Below, piece by piece: positions 54,341 to 63,148 of a stretch of 64,000 bases of DNA (its first letter is position 1; the number at the start of each line of letters is the position of its first letter). The position numbers were made by a program, and so were the translations under genes. A model generated the notes under the pieces. The model made no database searches, had not been told where the DNA came from, and was given only the letters and a program-made list of their open reading frames with translations. This stretch comes from Pontibacter pudoricolor (GTDB taxonomy: Bacteria > Bacteroidota > Bacteroidia > Cytophagales > Hymenobacteraceae), in contig NZ_CP048106.1 in the NCBI RefSeq assembly GCF_010092985.1, positions 3,162,001 through 3,226,000 on the forward strand. The letters are read 5' to 3'.

Positions 54341-55021
54341 TTATTTGTTACGCTTCAAATTGAAGTTATAGTTTATGCCTAACGCCAATGATCCCTGATA
54401 AGGATATTGGTCTCGTGGTTGTAAGCCTTTGTTAAAATTGCGGCTTATCAGGTAGTAGTTCAGATAAGTATCAAAACGTTGGCTTATAGGATAGGCTATT
54501 CCGAAACCGGCTGTTATAAAAGTATTAATACCAGATGCCTCCGCACTATAAGTAATTGTTTTATCTCCATCTCTAGTCTCCGATTTCTCTGCGAAAGTTT
54601 TGCTATACATAGGTGTAAGCATGGCTGTTCCATAAAATTGAAGCTTCTTAAGCGGGTAAAAAAGTACATAATCAACTGTAATTGGTATTCCTACACCTTT
54701 GGTTCTAGAAATATCATCGTAGTAAATCAGTTTATCTTCGGATTCTACATATACAGACCCAAAATCTCTGCTATCAGTACCATACCATACCCCTGCTTGT
54801 ATTCTTAGCTTATTACTTAGTTTGTATCCGAAATAGAGAGAAGTATAAGGCTGGATATTAGCGCCTTTCGGCTCTTCTTTATACTTTAAGTCAAACCCTA
54901 CGGCTAGTCCATTTATGCCAATATAAAGAGGTTTATAAGACTCATCTTCATTTGATTGACTTTGCCCTATAGATTGAAAATGGATAAATAAAGTTACTAA
55001 TAAGATTAATGTTTTTTTCAT
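54341..55021 (-). CDS. Outer-membrane beta-barrel protein C (cassette 2)
   Basis: 226 residues with a signal peptide (LILLVTLFIHFQSIG) and about eight to ten amphipathic strands of the kind TSLYFGYKLSNKLRIQAGVWY and LGINYNFNLK; the terminal aromatic-rich strand is typical of small barrels. ITAGFGIAYPISQRFDTYLNY matches FYGNVSYFFYK-type segments of the two barrels at 56284 and 56963. It lies downstream of the poly-C lipoprotein gene and ends at a cassette terminator. An imperfect-loop hairpin (TTTTTACACA/TGTGTAAAAA, 55060-55097) separates the two genes. Confidence 0.75.
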   Translation of the reverse strand: MKKTLILLVTLFIHFQSIGQSQSNEDESYKPLYIGINGLAVGFDLKYKEEPKGANIQPYTSLYFGYKLSNKLRIQAGVWYGTDSRDFGSVYVESEDKLIYYDDISRTKGVGIPITVDYVLFYPLKKLQFYGTAMLTPMYSKTFAEKSETRDGDKTITYSAEASGINTFITAGFGIAYPISQRFDTYLNYYLISRNFNKGLQPRDQYPYQGSLALGINYNFNLKRNK

Positions 55022-55101
55022 ATCTTATAAGATTGGAAAACATAACAGCATCTTCAGTATTTTTACACAATATTGGAAATGCTGCTATGTGTAAAAATGA
55101 A

Positions 55102-56038
55102 TTACTTTTTATAGCAGAAATAGATATAATCTCCTCCTGCACCCTCATTTAAATCTTGAGAAACTTTTACCCAGCCTAATGGTGGTTGTATAGAACTACT
55201 ATTACCGTAGAGTATTCCTACTTCTTTAATAGGGGTTCCTTGACTACTATGTTTAGAAAGGTAGGCATAAATGTATTTACCTTTTGAACCATCATTTAAA
55301 TCTATAATCTTATAATCAAACCATGCATCTGGCGTTACACATTGGCAAGTATGTTCATAAATATTAGCGAATCCTGTCGGAGGATACCAATATCGGGTCA
55401 TTCCAGTTGAGTAACCCTGTGCTTTTATGTCAGTTACTGGATAATTTCTTTCTGCATAGTTCGGATGCGAAGACTTGATTGCTAGAGCATCACGAGTAAA
55501 CTCCAAGTAAATATACTTACCACCAGCACCTCTATTTAAATCGGCATTAAGCCTAGTATAGCCTGGTTCTGCACTTGGCAGCGGGTCACTATCTTTTATG
55601 AACTGAAGATTGTATATGTCTCCAATTCCTTGAAGTCCTTCAGAGCTTACAAAAGTTGAAGTTGGAGGAGTAGGAACTCCACCACCACCTGGTTCGCATG
55701 GGTCGCAGGGCGCTACGCTATAACCTCCCAGATCACCGACAGCATCATACTTTGGGCGTGTAGGGCGTTCGCGGCCATCTTCGTAGCCGGTTATCTGCAC
55801 GTCTTTGCTTACATACTGTCCTATTTTGTCAGTTTTGTACTTGTTGTCTTTATCCTCTTTGTCTTTACCGCTTTTAACTTTCTGCACCTGCGTAGCAGTC
55901 AGCGCGTCGGGTTGTACAGTGTCTTTAGCTTTATCGCAACTCCATAGAAAAGTGCTGGCAGAAACCAGGAAAACTAAAAACAACTTGAGCCATTTCAGAC
56001 TAAAATGGGGGGGGGGGGGTAAAAGTTTTGTTTTTCAT
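55102..56038 (-). CDS. Lipoprotein with three beta-prism-like repeats, phase-off at a poly-C tract
   Basis: Paralogue of 57706-58647. ATG 56038 begins MKNKTFT as in the paralogue, but a run of 13 C (plus-strand G 56007-56019) instead of 9 puts the rest out of frame: translation reads four Pro then ILV-stop. With 12 or 9 C the product would be about 311 residues: signal peptide KLFLVFLVSASTFLWSC with lipobox, a charged KDKEDKDNKYKTDK segment, a Cys/Pro/Gly linker (CDPCEPGGGG), and three repeats ending DLNRGAGGKYIY, DLNDGSKGKYIY and DLNEGAGGDYIY. The last, with GTPIKEVGILYG and PPLGWVKV, resembles the MABP beta-prism pattern. The state is phase-off as read; slippage or sequencing error are the alternatives. 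Confidence 0.8.
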
Positions 56039-56226
56039 AAAATGTTGGATTAGGTTAGAAATATAGCACAAGCTAAATACAATTAGCCAACTATAAAAGG
56101 CTATTTTACTATCCCACGTAACATCACTTTATAAAGCCCCAAAGCCGCATTGCAGCATTTAAAGGGCGTTTTTCCAAAATATTGTTAAAAAATCACCCCT
56201 TTTAGCATCCATTTGTAACATCAGGC

Positions 56227-56261
56227 AAAAAAAAGCCGCAGGCATTATACCTGCGGCTTTT
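56227..56261. terminator. Terminator copy 2 of the cassette
   Basis: AAAGCCGCAGG-cattata-CCTGCGGCTTTT, identical in stem and loop to 54298-54328. Confidence 0.85.
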
Positions 56262-56283
56262 CCAATGCTTATAAAGCATCTGT

Positions 56284-56958
56284 TTATAGATTGTAGTTAA
56301 GGCCTAAGCCAACTGACCATGCTTTATCTGCATAGTAGCTTTTATGTCCGACGTTTTTATAAAATAGGTTTAATTTGCCATAGCTATCTAACCGTTGGCT
56401 TATTTTATAATTAAACTGTAGCCCACCAGTAACTATAGCATATACGCCGGAGTCCTCACCTTTATAAATAACTTCTCTTTGTCCTTCAAATTCTTCAGAC
56501 TCCTGATGCCACACTGATCCTATGATAGGCACAAAGGATGCGATAGCTGATACACGGAATTTTCTGTTCTGCTGCCAACTGAAGGGTGTAACCTGTGCTG
56601 TTATAGGAACTGCTAACGCCTGAATTTTTCTTGCACGGTAATAATTAATTATGGTATCGTTTTCACCATAATAGATACCAGAAAGTTCATCAACATGTTT
56701 TCTACCATAAGCAAGCCCTATTTGTAGACTTAGTCCTTTGTTCAATTTATAACCTACGTTTATATGAACTACAGGTGTAACACCACCTCCTACTTGTTTA
56801 GAAGGCCTCCACATAGTATAAGCTATGTTGCTAAGTTCAACACCTACATATACACGTTTTAAGGGCTTTACAGTTGAGTCAGAATTAACAGGATTAACCT
56901 GAGCAACGGCGGGTAAAGTGGAGACTAAAAGGATAAGAGATAGAAATATTATTTTCAT
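56284..56958 (-). CDS. Outer-membrane beta-barrel protein B (cassette 1)
   Basis: 224 residues. Signal peptide FLSLILLVSTLPAVAQ; strands such as VVHINVGYKLNKGLSLQIGL, FRVSAIASFVPIIGS and the final KAWSVGLGLNYNL. It starts 4 bases after the stop of barrel A, so the two are translated together. No relation beyond small-barrel families (OmpW/OmpX-like) can be told. It ends at the cassette terminator. Confidence 0.75.
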   Translation of the reverse strand: MKIIFLSLILLVSTLPAVAQVNPVNSDSTVKPLKRVYVGVELSNIAYTMWRPSKQVGGGVTPVVHINVGYKLNKGLSLQIGLAYGRKHVDELSGIYYGENDTIINYYRARKIQALAVPITAQVTPFSWQQNRKFRVSAIASFVPIIGSVWHQESEEFEGQREVIYKGEDSGVYAIVTGGLQFNYKISQRLDSYGKLNLFYKNVGHKSYYADKAWSVGLGLNYNL

Positions 56959-56962
56959 ATGG

Positions 56963-57646
56963 TTATAGATTATAGTTTAACCCAAACTCTAACGACTTAA
57001 TAAAACCTCTTGCTCCCGGGTAGCCTTGGTCCCAATCATAAAAGGTAGAGTTGGGGCCAGTAAGGTTAGTTTTATAAAAGAAGTAAGATACATTACCATA
57101 AAAGCGTTCGCTTACATTATAGTTGAAACCAACTCCTGCTATAGTAAACACATTGATACCGCTGTCTTTTATAGTATAGTTTCTGCTGCCTTCATCATCA
57201 GTTTCTGTTACATCTGTTGTAGTAACACCATAAGCTGGCACAATTGCTAGTACACCATACACTGGCAACTTTTTGTATAGGTTAAGAAAAGTTAAATACA
57301 CGGAAACAGGACTGGCAAAAGCTATAGTTTTTGATTTGTAGTCATATTCCACATCCTGAAGTTGTTCAGTGACCTTATGTGTATCGCCGCCTACCCCCAG
57401 CCCAGCTTGTAACTTTATCCTGTCAGTGAATTGGTAACCAACATTTATAGAAACCGGCACAAAATATCCAGCTCTAACTGCACCAGGAGTCTTACCAGCT
57501 TTATAGTAAATATGAAAGGACATAGTGTGTAAATTAACACCTAAGGTAACTCTGTTTTGCTGCTTACCTATAAGAGTTGAGTCTTGTTGTGCTACAGCTG
57601 TGAAAGAAAATATAAAAAGGATTAAGCCCAATAGGATATTCTTCAT
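56963..57646 (-). CDS. Outer-membrane beta-barrel protein A (cassette 1)
   Basis: 227 residues, signal peptide ILLGLILFIFSFTAVAQ, then barrel strands (FVPVSINVGYQFTDRIKLQAG, YGNVSYFFYK, SLEFGLNYNL). It lies 60 bases downstream of the lipoprotein gene 57706-58647, with a strong hairpin in the gap (57665-57694). The order lipoprotein-barrel-barrel here matches lipoprotein-barrel in the second copy, so one cassette has gained or lost a barrel gene. Confidence 0.75.
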   Translation of the reverse strand: MKNILLGLILFIFSFTAVAQQDSTLIGKQQNRVTLGVNLHTMSFHIYYKAGKTPGAVRAGYFVPVSINVGYQFTDRIKLQAGLGVGGDTHKVTEQLQDVEYDYKSKTIAFASPVSVYLTFLNLYKKLPVYGVLAIVPAYGVTTTDVTETDDEGSRNYTIKDSGINVFTIAGVGFNYNVSERFYGNVSYFFYKTNLTGPNSTFYDWDQGYPGARGFIKSLEFGLNYNL

Positions 57647-57664
57647 CTTTTGATAATATAAATA

Positions 57665-57694
57665 GGGTACTATAGTTCTAAACCTATAGTACCC
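57665..57694. promoter_or_regulatory. Intercistronic hairpin built from CTATAG palindromes
   Basis: GGGTACTATAG-ttctaaac-CTATAGTACCC: perfect 11-base stem between lipoprotein and barrel A, without a T run. It may be an mRNA processing or stability element that sets the ratio of the two products. Confidence 0.5.
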
Positions 57695-57705
57695 TTAGTT
57701 AAGTT

Positions 57706-58647
57706 TTACTTCTTATAGCAAAAATAAATGTAATCCCCGCCAGCATTTTCATTTAAATCACCGGGCACCTTAACCCAACCTGCGGGCGGCTGTATTGCGC
57801 TACTGTTACCGTATAAAATACCTACTTCTTTTATAGGTGTCCCATAATCAGGTTCTCTACTAACATGCCCAAAAATATACTTACCACCAGCTCCATCATT
57901 TAGATCTACCGCGATACTATTTCCATCAATAAATCGATATAGATGTCTATAATTGTCTCCTGGAGCAATCGCATTAAATGGATTAATATATCCGAACTGA
58001 GTGTAACTAACAACCTTTAAATTTGTCAGCGGTGTATCATAGGTTCCGGCAGAATGAGCTCCATCATTTTCATATGAAAATTGAGGATTACGAGTAAAAG
58101 TCAAATAGATATACTTACCTCCAGACCCTCTATTCAAATCTGCATTTAGCTTTATATGCCCCTCAGAAGGTACGATATATTGGTGATCGCCTTTAATAAT
58201 TCTCAAAGCATAGATATCACCTGAAGGTGCATTCACTAAGTCCCATAACCCCTCTGAACTAACAAAGGCTGAAGTTGGAGGAGTAGGGACTCCACCACTT
58301 CCAGGCCCGCATGGGTCGCAGGGCACCTCGCTATAGGCTCCCAAATCACCAGCAGCATCATGCTTCGGGCGCAAAGGGCGTTCGCGGCCGTCTTCGTAGC
58401 CGGTTACCTGCACGTCTTTGCTTACGTACTGGCCCGTTCTGTCAGTTTTGTACTTGTTGTCTTTATCCTCTTTGTCTTTGCCGCTTTTTACTGTCTGCAC
58501 CTGCGAAGTAGTCAGCGCGTCGGGTTGCACGGAGTCTTTAGCTTTATCGCAACTCCATAGAAAAGTGCTGGCAGAAACCAGAAAAACTAAAAACAACTTG
58601 AGCCATTTCAGACTAAAATGGGGGGGGGTAAAAGTTTTGTTTTTCAT
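57706..58647 (-). CDS. Lipoprotein with three beta-prism-like repeats (in frame)
   Basis: 313 residues from ATG 58647. A run of 9 C (plus-strand G 58620-58628) lies within codons 7-10 (T-P-P-H) and keeps the frame open. Signal peptide KLFLVFLVSASTFLWSC with lipobox; acidic/lysine linker, YEDGRERP, CDPCGPGSGGVPTPP, then three repeat units marked DLNRGSGGKYIY, DLNDGAGGKYIF and DLNENAGGDYIYFCYKK. The last unit with TPIKEVGILYG and PPAGWVKV looks like an MABP-type beta-prism; three-fold repetition fits such a fold (inference). The N-terminal 100 residues and about 200 bases upstream are nearly the same as in 55102-56038. Confidence 0.85.
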   Translation of the reverse strand: MKNKTFTPPHFSLKWLKLFLVFLVSASTFLWSCDKAKDSVQPDALTTSQVQTVKSGKDKEDKDNKYKTDRTGQYVSKDVQVTGYEDGRERPLRPKHDAAGDLGAYSEVPCDPCGPGSGGVPTPPTSAFVSSEGLWDLVNAPSGDIYALRIIKGDHQYIVPSEGHIKLNADLNRGSGGKYIYLTFTRNPQFSYENDGAHSAGTYDTPLTNLKVVSYTQFGYINPFNAIAPGDNYRHLYRFIDGNSIAVDLNDGAGGKYIFGHVSREPDYGTPIKEVGILYGNSSAIQPPAGWVKVPGDLNENAGGDYIYFCYKK

Positions 58648-58840
58648 AAAATGTTGGATTAGGTTAGAAATATGATCCAACTTAAGCACTAAAATCCAAC
58701 TAAAAAAGGCTATTCCACTACCACTTGTAACATCACTTTCTAAAGTTCCAAACCTGCATTGCAGCATTCAAAAGGCCATTTCTCCAAAATATTGTCAAAA
58801 AACCGCCCTTTTTAACAGCTATCTGTAACATCAGACCAAC

Positions 58841-58874
58841 AAAAAAGCCGCAAGTTTTTTTTACCTGCGGCTTT
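58841..58874. terminator. Degenerate third copy of the cassette terminator, after purM
   Basis: AAAAAAGCCGCAag...aCCTGCGGCTTT. It is the far end of the duplicated upstream block (56039-56261 versus 58648-58874) and lies directly after the purM stop. Confidence 0.65.
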
Positions 58875-58899
58875 CTCAAACTTATAGTTGCGGTTATAA

Positions 58900-60069
58900 T
58901 TACCCCTCGTAGTAAAACTCGCCGTGAGCGCTTTTTATAGTTAGCTCATTGGTTTTGCTGGCTTCCACGCGGCCAATTATCTGGGCATCTACATTAAAGG
59001 ACTTCGAGATCGCAATCAGCTCCTGGGCGTATTGCTCCGGCAGGTAAATTTCCAGGCGATGGCCCATGTTAAATACCTTGTACATTTCTTTCCAGTCGGT
59101 GTGGCTTTCCTCTTGAATAATGCGGAACAATGGTGGCGTTGGGAACAGGTTGTCTTTTATGATGTGTACCTTATCGGTAAAATGCAGCACTTTGGTCTGG
59201 GCGCCGCCGCTGCAATGCACCATGCCGTGTATGTGCTGGCGGTGCTCCTGCAAAATGGCTTTAACTATAGGCGCATAGGTTCTTGTCGGTGATAAAACCA
59301 GTTTACCTATTTCCATACCTGTTTCCTTGTCTATATCGGTCATGCGTTTGGTTCCGGAGTAAACCAGGTCTACAGGCAATTCTGGGTCGTAGCTTTCAGG
59401 GTACGAGGCCGCCAGGTAATTATGGAACACATCGTGTCGGGCCGAGGTAAGGCCGTTACTGCCCATACCACCGTTATACTCCGTTTCGTATGTGGCCTGC
59501 CCGTAAGATGCAAACCCAACTATAACATCACCGGGCTGTATGGTATGGTTACTGATCACTTCGTCGCGGCGCATGCGGGCCGTTACCGTGCTGTCAACTA
59601 TAATGGTGCGTACCAGGTCGCCAACATCAGCGGTTTCGCCGCCGGTACTGTAAATACCGATTCCGTTATCGCGGAGCATCTGCAGCACTTCTTCGGTGCC
59701 ATTTATAATAGCCGCAATCACGTCGCCGGACACCAGGTGCTTGTTACGCCCTATAGTAGACGAAAGTAGGATGTTATCGGTAGCGCCTACGCAAAGCAGG
59801 TCGTCGGTATTCATTACAACAGCATCCTGGGCAATGCCTTTCCAAACGCTCAGGTCGCCGGTCTCTTTCCAGTACAGGTAAGCCAGCGATGATTTGGTAC
59901 CAGCCCCGTCGGCGTGCATAATGTTGCAGTAGTCGGGGTCGCCGGTCAGTATATCAGGAATGATCTTGCAGAAAGCTTTCGGGAATATGCCTTTGTCGAT
60001 GTTCTTGATGGCGTTGTGCACATCTTCTTTGGAAGCCGACACGCCGCGGCGCAAATATCTGTTTTCCAT
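58900..60069 (-). CDS. purM: Phosphoribosylformylglycinamidine cyclo-ligase (AIR synthase), Bacteroidota form
   Basis: ATP-dependent ring closure of FGAM to AIR in purine synthesis. 389 residues in the PurM fold: RYLRRGVSASKEDVHNAIKN, HADGAGTKSSLAYLYWKETG, QDAVVMNTDDLLCVGA (Asp-rich metal site), IYSTGGETADVGDLVRT, and HCSGGAQTKVLHF near the C-terminus. It is longer than E. coli PurM (about 345), as usual in this phylum. A TAAATTTG box is 20 bases upstream. No other pur gene is near. Confidence 0.92.
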   Translation of the reverse strand: MENRYLRRGVSASKEDVHNAIKNIDKGIFPKAFCKIIPDILTGDPDYCNIMHADGAGTKSSLAYLYWKETGDLSVWKGIAQDAVVMNTDDLLCVGATDNILLSSTIGRNKHLVSGDVIAAIINGTEEVLQMLRDNGIGIYSTGGETADVGDLVRTIIVDSTVTARMRRDEVISNHTIQPGDVIVGFASYGQATYETEYNGGMGSNGLTSARHDVFHNYLAASYPESYDPELPVDLVYSGTKRMTDIDKETGMEIGKLVLSPTRTYAPIVKAILQEHRQHIHGMVHCSGGAQTKVLHFTDKVHIIKDNLFPTPPLFRIIQEESHTDWKEMYKVFNMGHRLEIYLPEQYAQELIAISKSFNVDAQIIGRVEASKTNELTIKSAHGEFYYEG

Positions 60070-60089
60070 AGTTCGGGATGATTTGCTTA

Positions 60090-60097
60090 CAAATTTA
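60090..60097 (-). promoter_or_regulatory. -7 element TAAATTTG of purM
   Basis: Full TAnnTTTG match, 20 bases before ATG 60069. The -33 box is not clear. Confidence 0.5.
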
Positions 60098-61110
60098 ATA
60101 AAGCAACCGGGATAAGCGTTGTAAACATTGAAATAAGTTGTGCAGAGGCAATAAGGAATGGTAAATTGTTTTCCGCCGGGACTATAGTTATTCTTGTTAG
60201 TTTTTGCAGACGCGGATTTGCAACCCGTGTCTTATTATGGGATTGAGTTTGTAACTCAACTGGCCAGACAGGGACAGGAATTGTCTGAATCAGGATTTAC
60301 AGGATTAAAGGATTTTCAGGATAAAGCTACTGCTATAGTTGAAGGTAAAGTTTTATAGTTGGCGTGGTCCAACCACCCCAACCCCTCCTTGTCTAAGGAG
60401 GGGAGCTTCACGGTCTATGCTATAGTTTGATTCATTGTTCTATAGTTATCGCTTTAACCCACCCCTGCTCCTCCCGGGAGGGGAATTCCGGCTTTTGCTA
60501 TAGTCTAGCTATAGTTCTATAGTTACCGTTTGTCATCCCCTACCCCCTTCAAAGGGGGACTTTTCTGCTACGGATTTTCAAGCTGTCATTTCGACCTGCG
60601 GGAGAAATCTGACTCTGCTATAGTTTCATTTATAATTCAATAGACACAGACCAAGATCGGACAGGTCGCGACCTGTCCCTCCGGAATTATCACAACGATA
60701 AATCTCGAAGCTTACTGGTTTAAACTATAGACAAAAGTAACTATGAGAAAGATCGCAGTCTTTGGGTTGAGCGCCTTTGCTTTGTTGCGGTGCCGCCAGG
60801 CAACCCGAGGTACGAGGGTAGCAAGAAAGCAGCAGCGCGATGCCCGAAGAAGGGGCCTCCCGGCCGTGAGGGCACCAAAGCTAACTATGACAACTATAGG
60901 TGAGTAGAGCTCCCAGGATTAGAAAATGCTATGGAATAAAAGGCTTGGTTCTAAGTGCAGATAATCCAACTATAGAACTCAGATTTCTCACGCTGTTCGA
61001 AATGACAAAAGCAGAACTATAGGAAACCTAATATACCTCACAAATGCACCGCCTCACTTCGACTTCTGTCTCAAAAATGCTTGTTATGACATGAGAGCCT
61101 ATAGGAAACA
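60098..61110. repeat. 1 kb gene-free mosaic of dispersed repeats
   Basis: Module B (60208-60280), A (60283-60322), a C variant (60368-60450), C (60457-60527), an inverted F (60584-60611), palindrome D GGACAGGTCGCGACCTGTCC (60659-60678), E (60757-60932) and F (60980-61008). No gene. D-E-F is in the same order as at 31.15-31.5 kb. Confidence 0.8.
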
Positions 61111-61146
61111 AAAAGCGGCTGAAGTCTAAACTCCAGCCGCTTTTTT
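61111..61146 (-). terminator. Terminator after the PorE-like gene
   Basis: AAAAGCGGCTG / CAGCCGCTTTTTT stem on either side of aagtctaaactc. Confidence 0.85.
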
Positions 61147-61163
61147 ATGTAGCGCTACACTGA

Positions 61164-63113
61164 TTACTCCTGTATACGTACCACTTTAAATTCTGTACGT
61201 CGGTTGCGCTGGTGTTCGGCATCGGTTTTCGCATTTTTAACAACCAGCCTGGTCTCGCCATAGCCTTTTGCTGTAATGCGGTTCCTGCTTATACCTTTCG
61301 AGATGATATACTCAACTGCCGACTCTGCACGGCGCTGCGACAGATCCAGGTTATAGATATCAGAACCGCGAACGTCGGTATGTGAGCTTAACTCTATCGA
61401 AATGTTCGGGTTATCCTGCAGTATCTCCACCAGTTTGTCCAGTTCCAAAGCTGCATCCGGACGAATATCTGCTTTATCAAAGTCATAGAAAATGTTTTCC
61501 AGCACGATCGGCTTTTCTTTCACGATCTCGTTCAGCACCAGCGTCGTTTTCAGCCGGATATCGTTCACATCTTCCAGCAGTTCATCCTGCGATGGAATTT
61601 TGCCAACTGTTGTAACGCGTGTACGTGCTGTAAAGAAACCTGCTTTTTCAGAGATCAGCGAGTAGGTAGAGGCTGTATCCAGGGCAAAAGTGAATTTACC
61701 TTCGGCATCAGAAGTAGTTTCTTTTATTTTCTGGCCTTTCTCATTTTGCAATACTACCAACTGGTTCGGAACTATAGTTTGTTCTTTAGCTCCTTCGCGG
61801 CGCAGGTAAACGGTACCATCCACATAAAAATTAACCTGCTTGCGCTGCGACTTAACTAAACTATAAAGATCATCCCCGCCTTTACCACCTTCACGGTTCG
61901 ATGAGAAAAAGCCACGGATATTGTTCTGGAAATAAATGCTGAAATCATCTCCGGAAGAGTTTACCGGCGTGCCCATGTTTACAGGCTTTCCATTTTCAAC
62001 CCTGAACAGGTCCAGGTTACCTAAGCCCGGCAAGCCATCAGAAGCGATGTACAAGGTGCCATCAGGAGCTACATGCACAAAGCTTTCGTTACCGGGTGTG
62101 TTAATGTCCGGACCAAGATTTTCCGGTGTTCCAAAGCGGCCGTTCTCATCTATAGTTACTTTATAAATATCGTTGCCACCCAAGCCGCCTTTTCTGTCTG
62201 ATGAGAAGTACAGTGTTTTACCATCCGGCGAGAAAGCCGGAGAAGAATCCCAGGCGCGGGAATCGTTTATAGTTAGCAGTTTAGGTTCGGTCCAGGCATT
62301 AGAGCGAAAGTAGGTTACGAAAAGGTCTACGTTCTGGCGGCCTTTCTTAGAGCCTTCGTTGCCCCGCGCAAAAACCATCGTTTTACCCTCATTCGCGAAA
62401 GTTGCCATGGCATCGTGTATGCCTTCTACGTTTACGTTCTCAAACTTACGAACGGCTCCGCCCATTTCGGCCATCGAGTCGGTAAGAGTAGTAGCGTAAA
62501 TATCAATAAAGCCTTCGCCGTTGCCCAAATAAGCTTTACCCGGCTCGCGGGTAGATGAAAAAATCAGCTCGTTGTTCAGGATGTAAGGTGCAAATTCAGA
62601 TCCGTCGGTATTCAGCGCCTGCAGGTTCTTAACCTCGTACGGATACTTGCCGCGCATAATTTCGCTCAGCTGCCCAAAGTTTTCCACTTCGCGCGCAGCC
62701 AGTCCTTTTAACCTGGAGTTAGTGCCTATGTTAGTGTAATCCTGTAGTTGGTTCAGGGCTTCTTCGTACTTGCCATTTGCCTTCAGCGACATGCCATAGT
62801 AGTAATACGCCTGCTCTTTGCGGTAACCGCCATCCAAAGCTGCCTTATAAAATGGTTCGGCCTCCGCTAACCTGTTCGACAACCGGTAAGACTCCGCAAT
62901 TTTATAGTTTACTTCACCCGGATTTTTAGAATTATTTAGTGCCTGCTTATAGTATTCGATCGCTTTATCATATTGCTCCATCTCGAAGCGCTTGTCGCCT
63001 TTGCCCAAGTACTGCGACGCTCCACATGCACTTACAAACAAAGCAAGCAAGGCCAGTAAGCAAATGTGCTTCAGGCTTCTGGTTAACTGGGTAGCGTTTG
63101 GCATCTGGTACAT
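61164..63113 (-). CDS. OmpA-family lipoprotein with TPR, PD40 propeller and regulatory domain (PorE-like)
   Basis: 649 residues. Signal peptide with lipobox FVSAC (Cys30). TPR repeats about 40-130 (YDKAIEYYKQALNN, EPFYKAALDGG). A six-bladed PD40 propeller (about 165-400) has SPAFSPDGKTLYFSSDRKGG and HVAPDGTLYIASDG. A carboxypeptidase-type regulatory domain (about 430-520) is followed by the OmpA/MotB peptidoglycan-binding domain (540-649) with SSHTDVRGSDIYNLDLSQRR and HQRNRRTEFKV. This order is that of PorE, which links the T9SS to peptidoglycan; several PorE paralogues are usual, so the exact role is uncertain. Confidence 0.88.
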   Translation of the reverse strand: MYQMPNATQLTRSLKHICLLALLALFVSACGASQYLGKGDKRFEMEQYDKAIEYYKQALNNSKNPGEVNYKIAESYRLSNRLAEAEPFYKAALDGGYRKEQAYYYYGMSLKANGKYEEALNQLQDYTNIGTNSRLKGLAAREVENFGQLSEIMRGKYPYEVKNLQALNTDGSEFAPYILNNELIFSSTREPGKAYLGNGEGFIDIYATTLTDSMAEMGGAVRKFENVNVEGIHDAMATFANEGKTMVFARGNEGSKKGRQNVDLFVTYFRSNAWTEPKLLTINDSRAWDSSPAFSPDGKTLYFSSDRKGGLGGNDIYKVTIDENGRFGTPENLGPDINTPGNESFVHVAPDGTLYIASDGLPGLGNLDLFRVENGKPVNMGTPVNSSGDDFSIYFQNNIRGFFSSNREGGKGGDDLYSLVKSQRKQVNFYVDGTVYLRREGAKEQTIVPNQLVVLQNEKGQKIKETTSDAEGKFTFALDTASTYSLISEKAGFFTARTRVTTVGKIPSQDELLEDVNDIRLKTTLVLNEIVKEKPIVLENIFYDFDKADIRPDAALELDKLVEILQDNPNISIELSSHTDVRGSDIYNLDLSQRRAESAVEYIISKGISRNRITAKGYGETRLVVKNAKTDAEHQRNRRTEFKVVRIQE

Positions 63114-63148
63114 GTGCTTATGTGTGTCTTATCTATAAAGGCAGATTT

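Noticed and set aside
55805..56053. 82-codon plus-strand frame over the poly-G tract, and its counterpart at 58418-58675
   Set aside because: Both are antisense to the lipoprotein N-termini, and their similarity follows from the duplication of the minus-strand genes.
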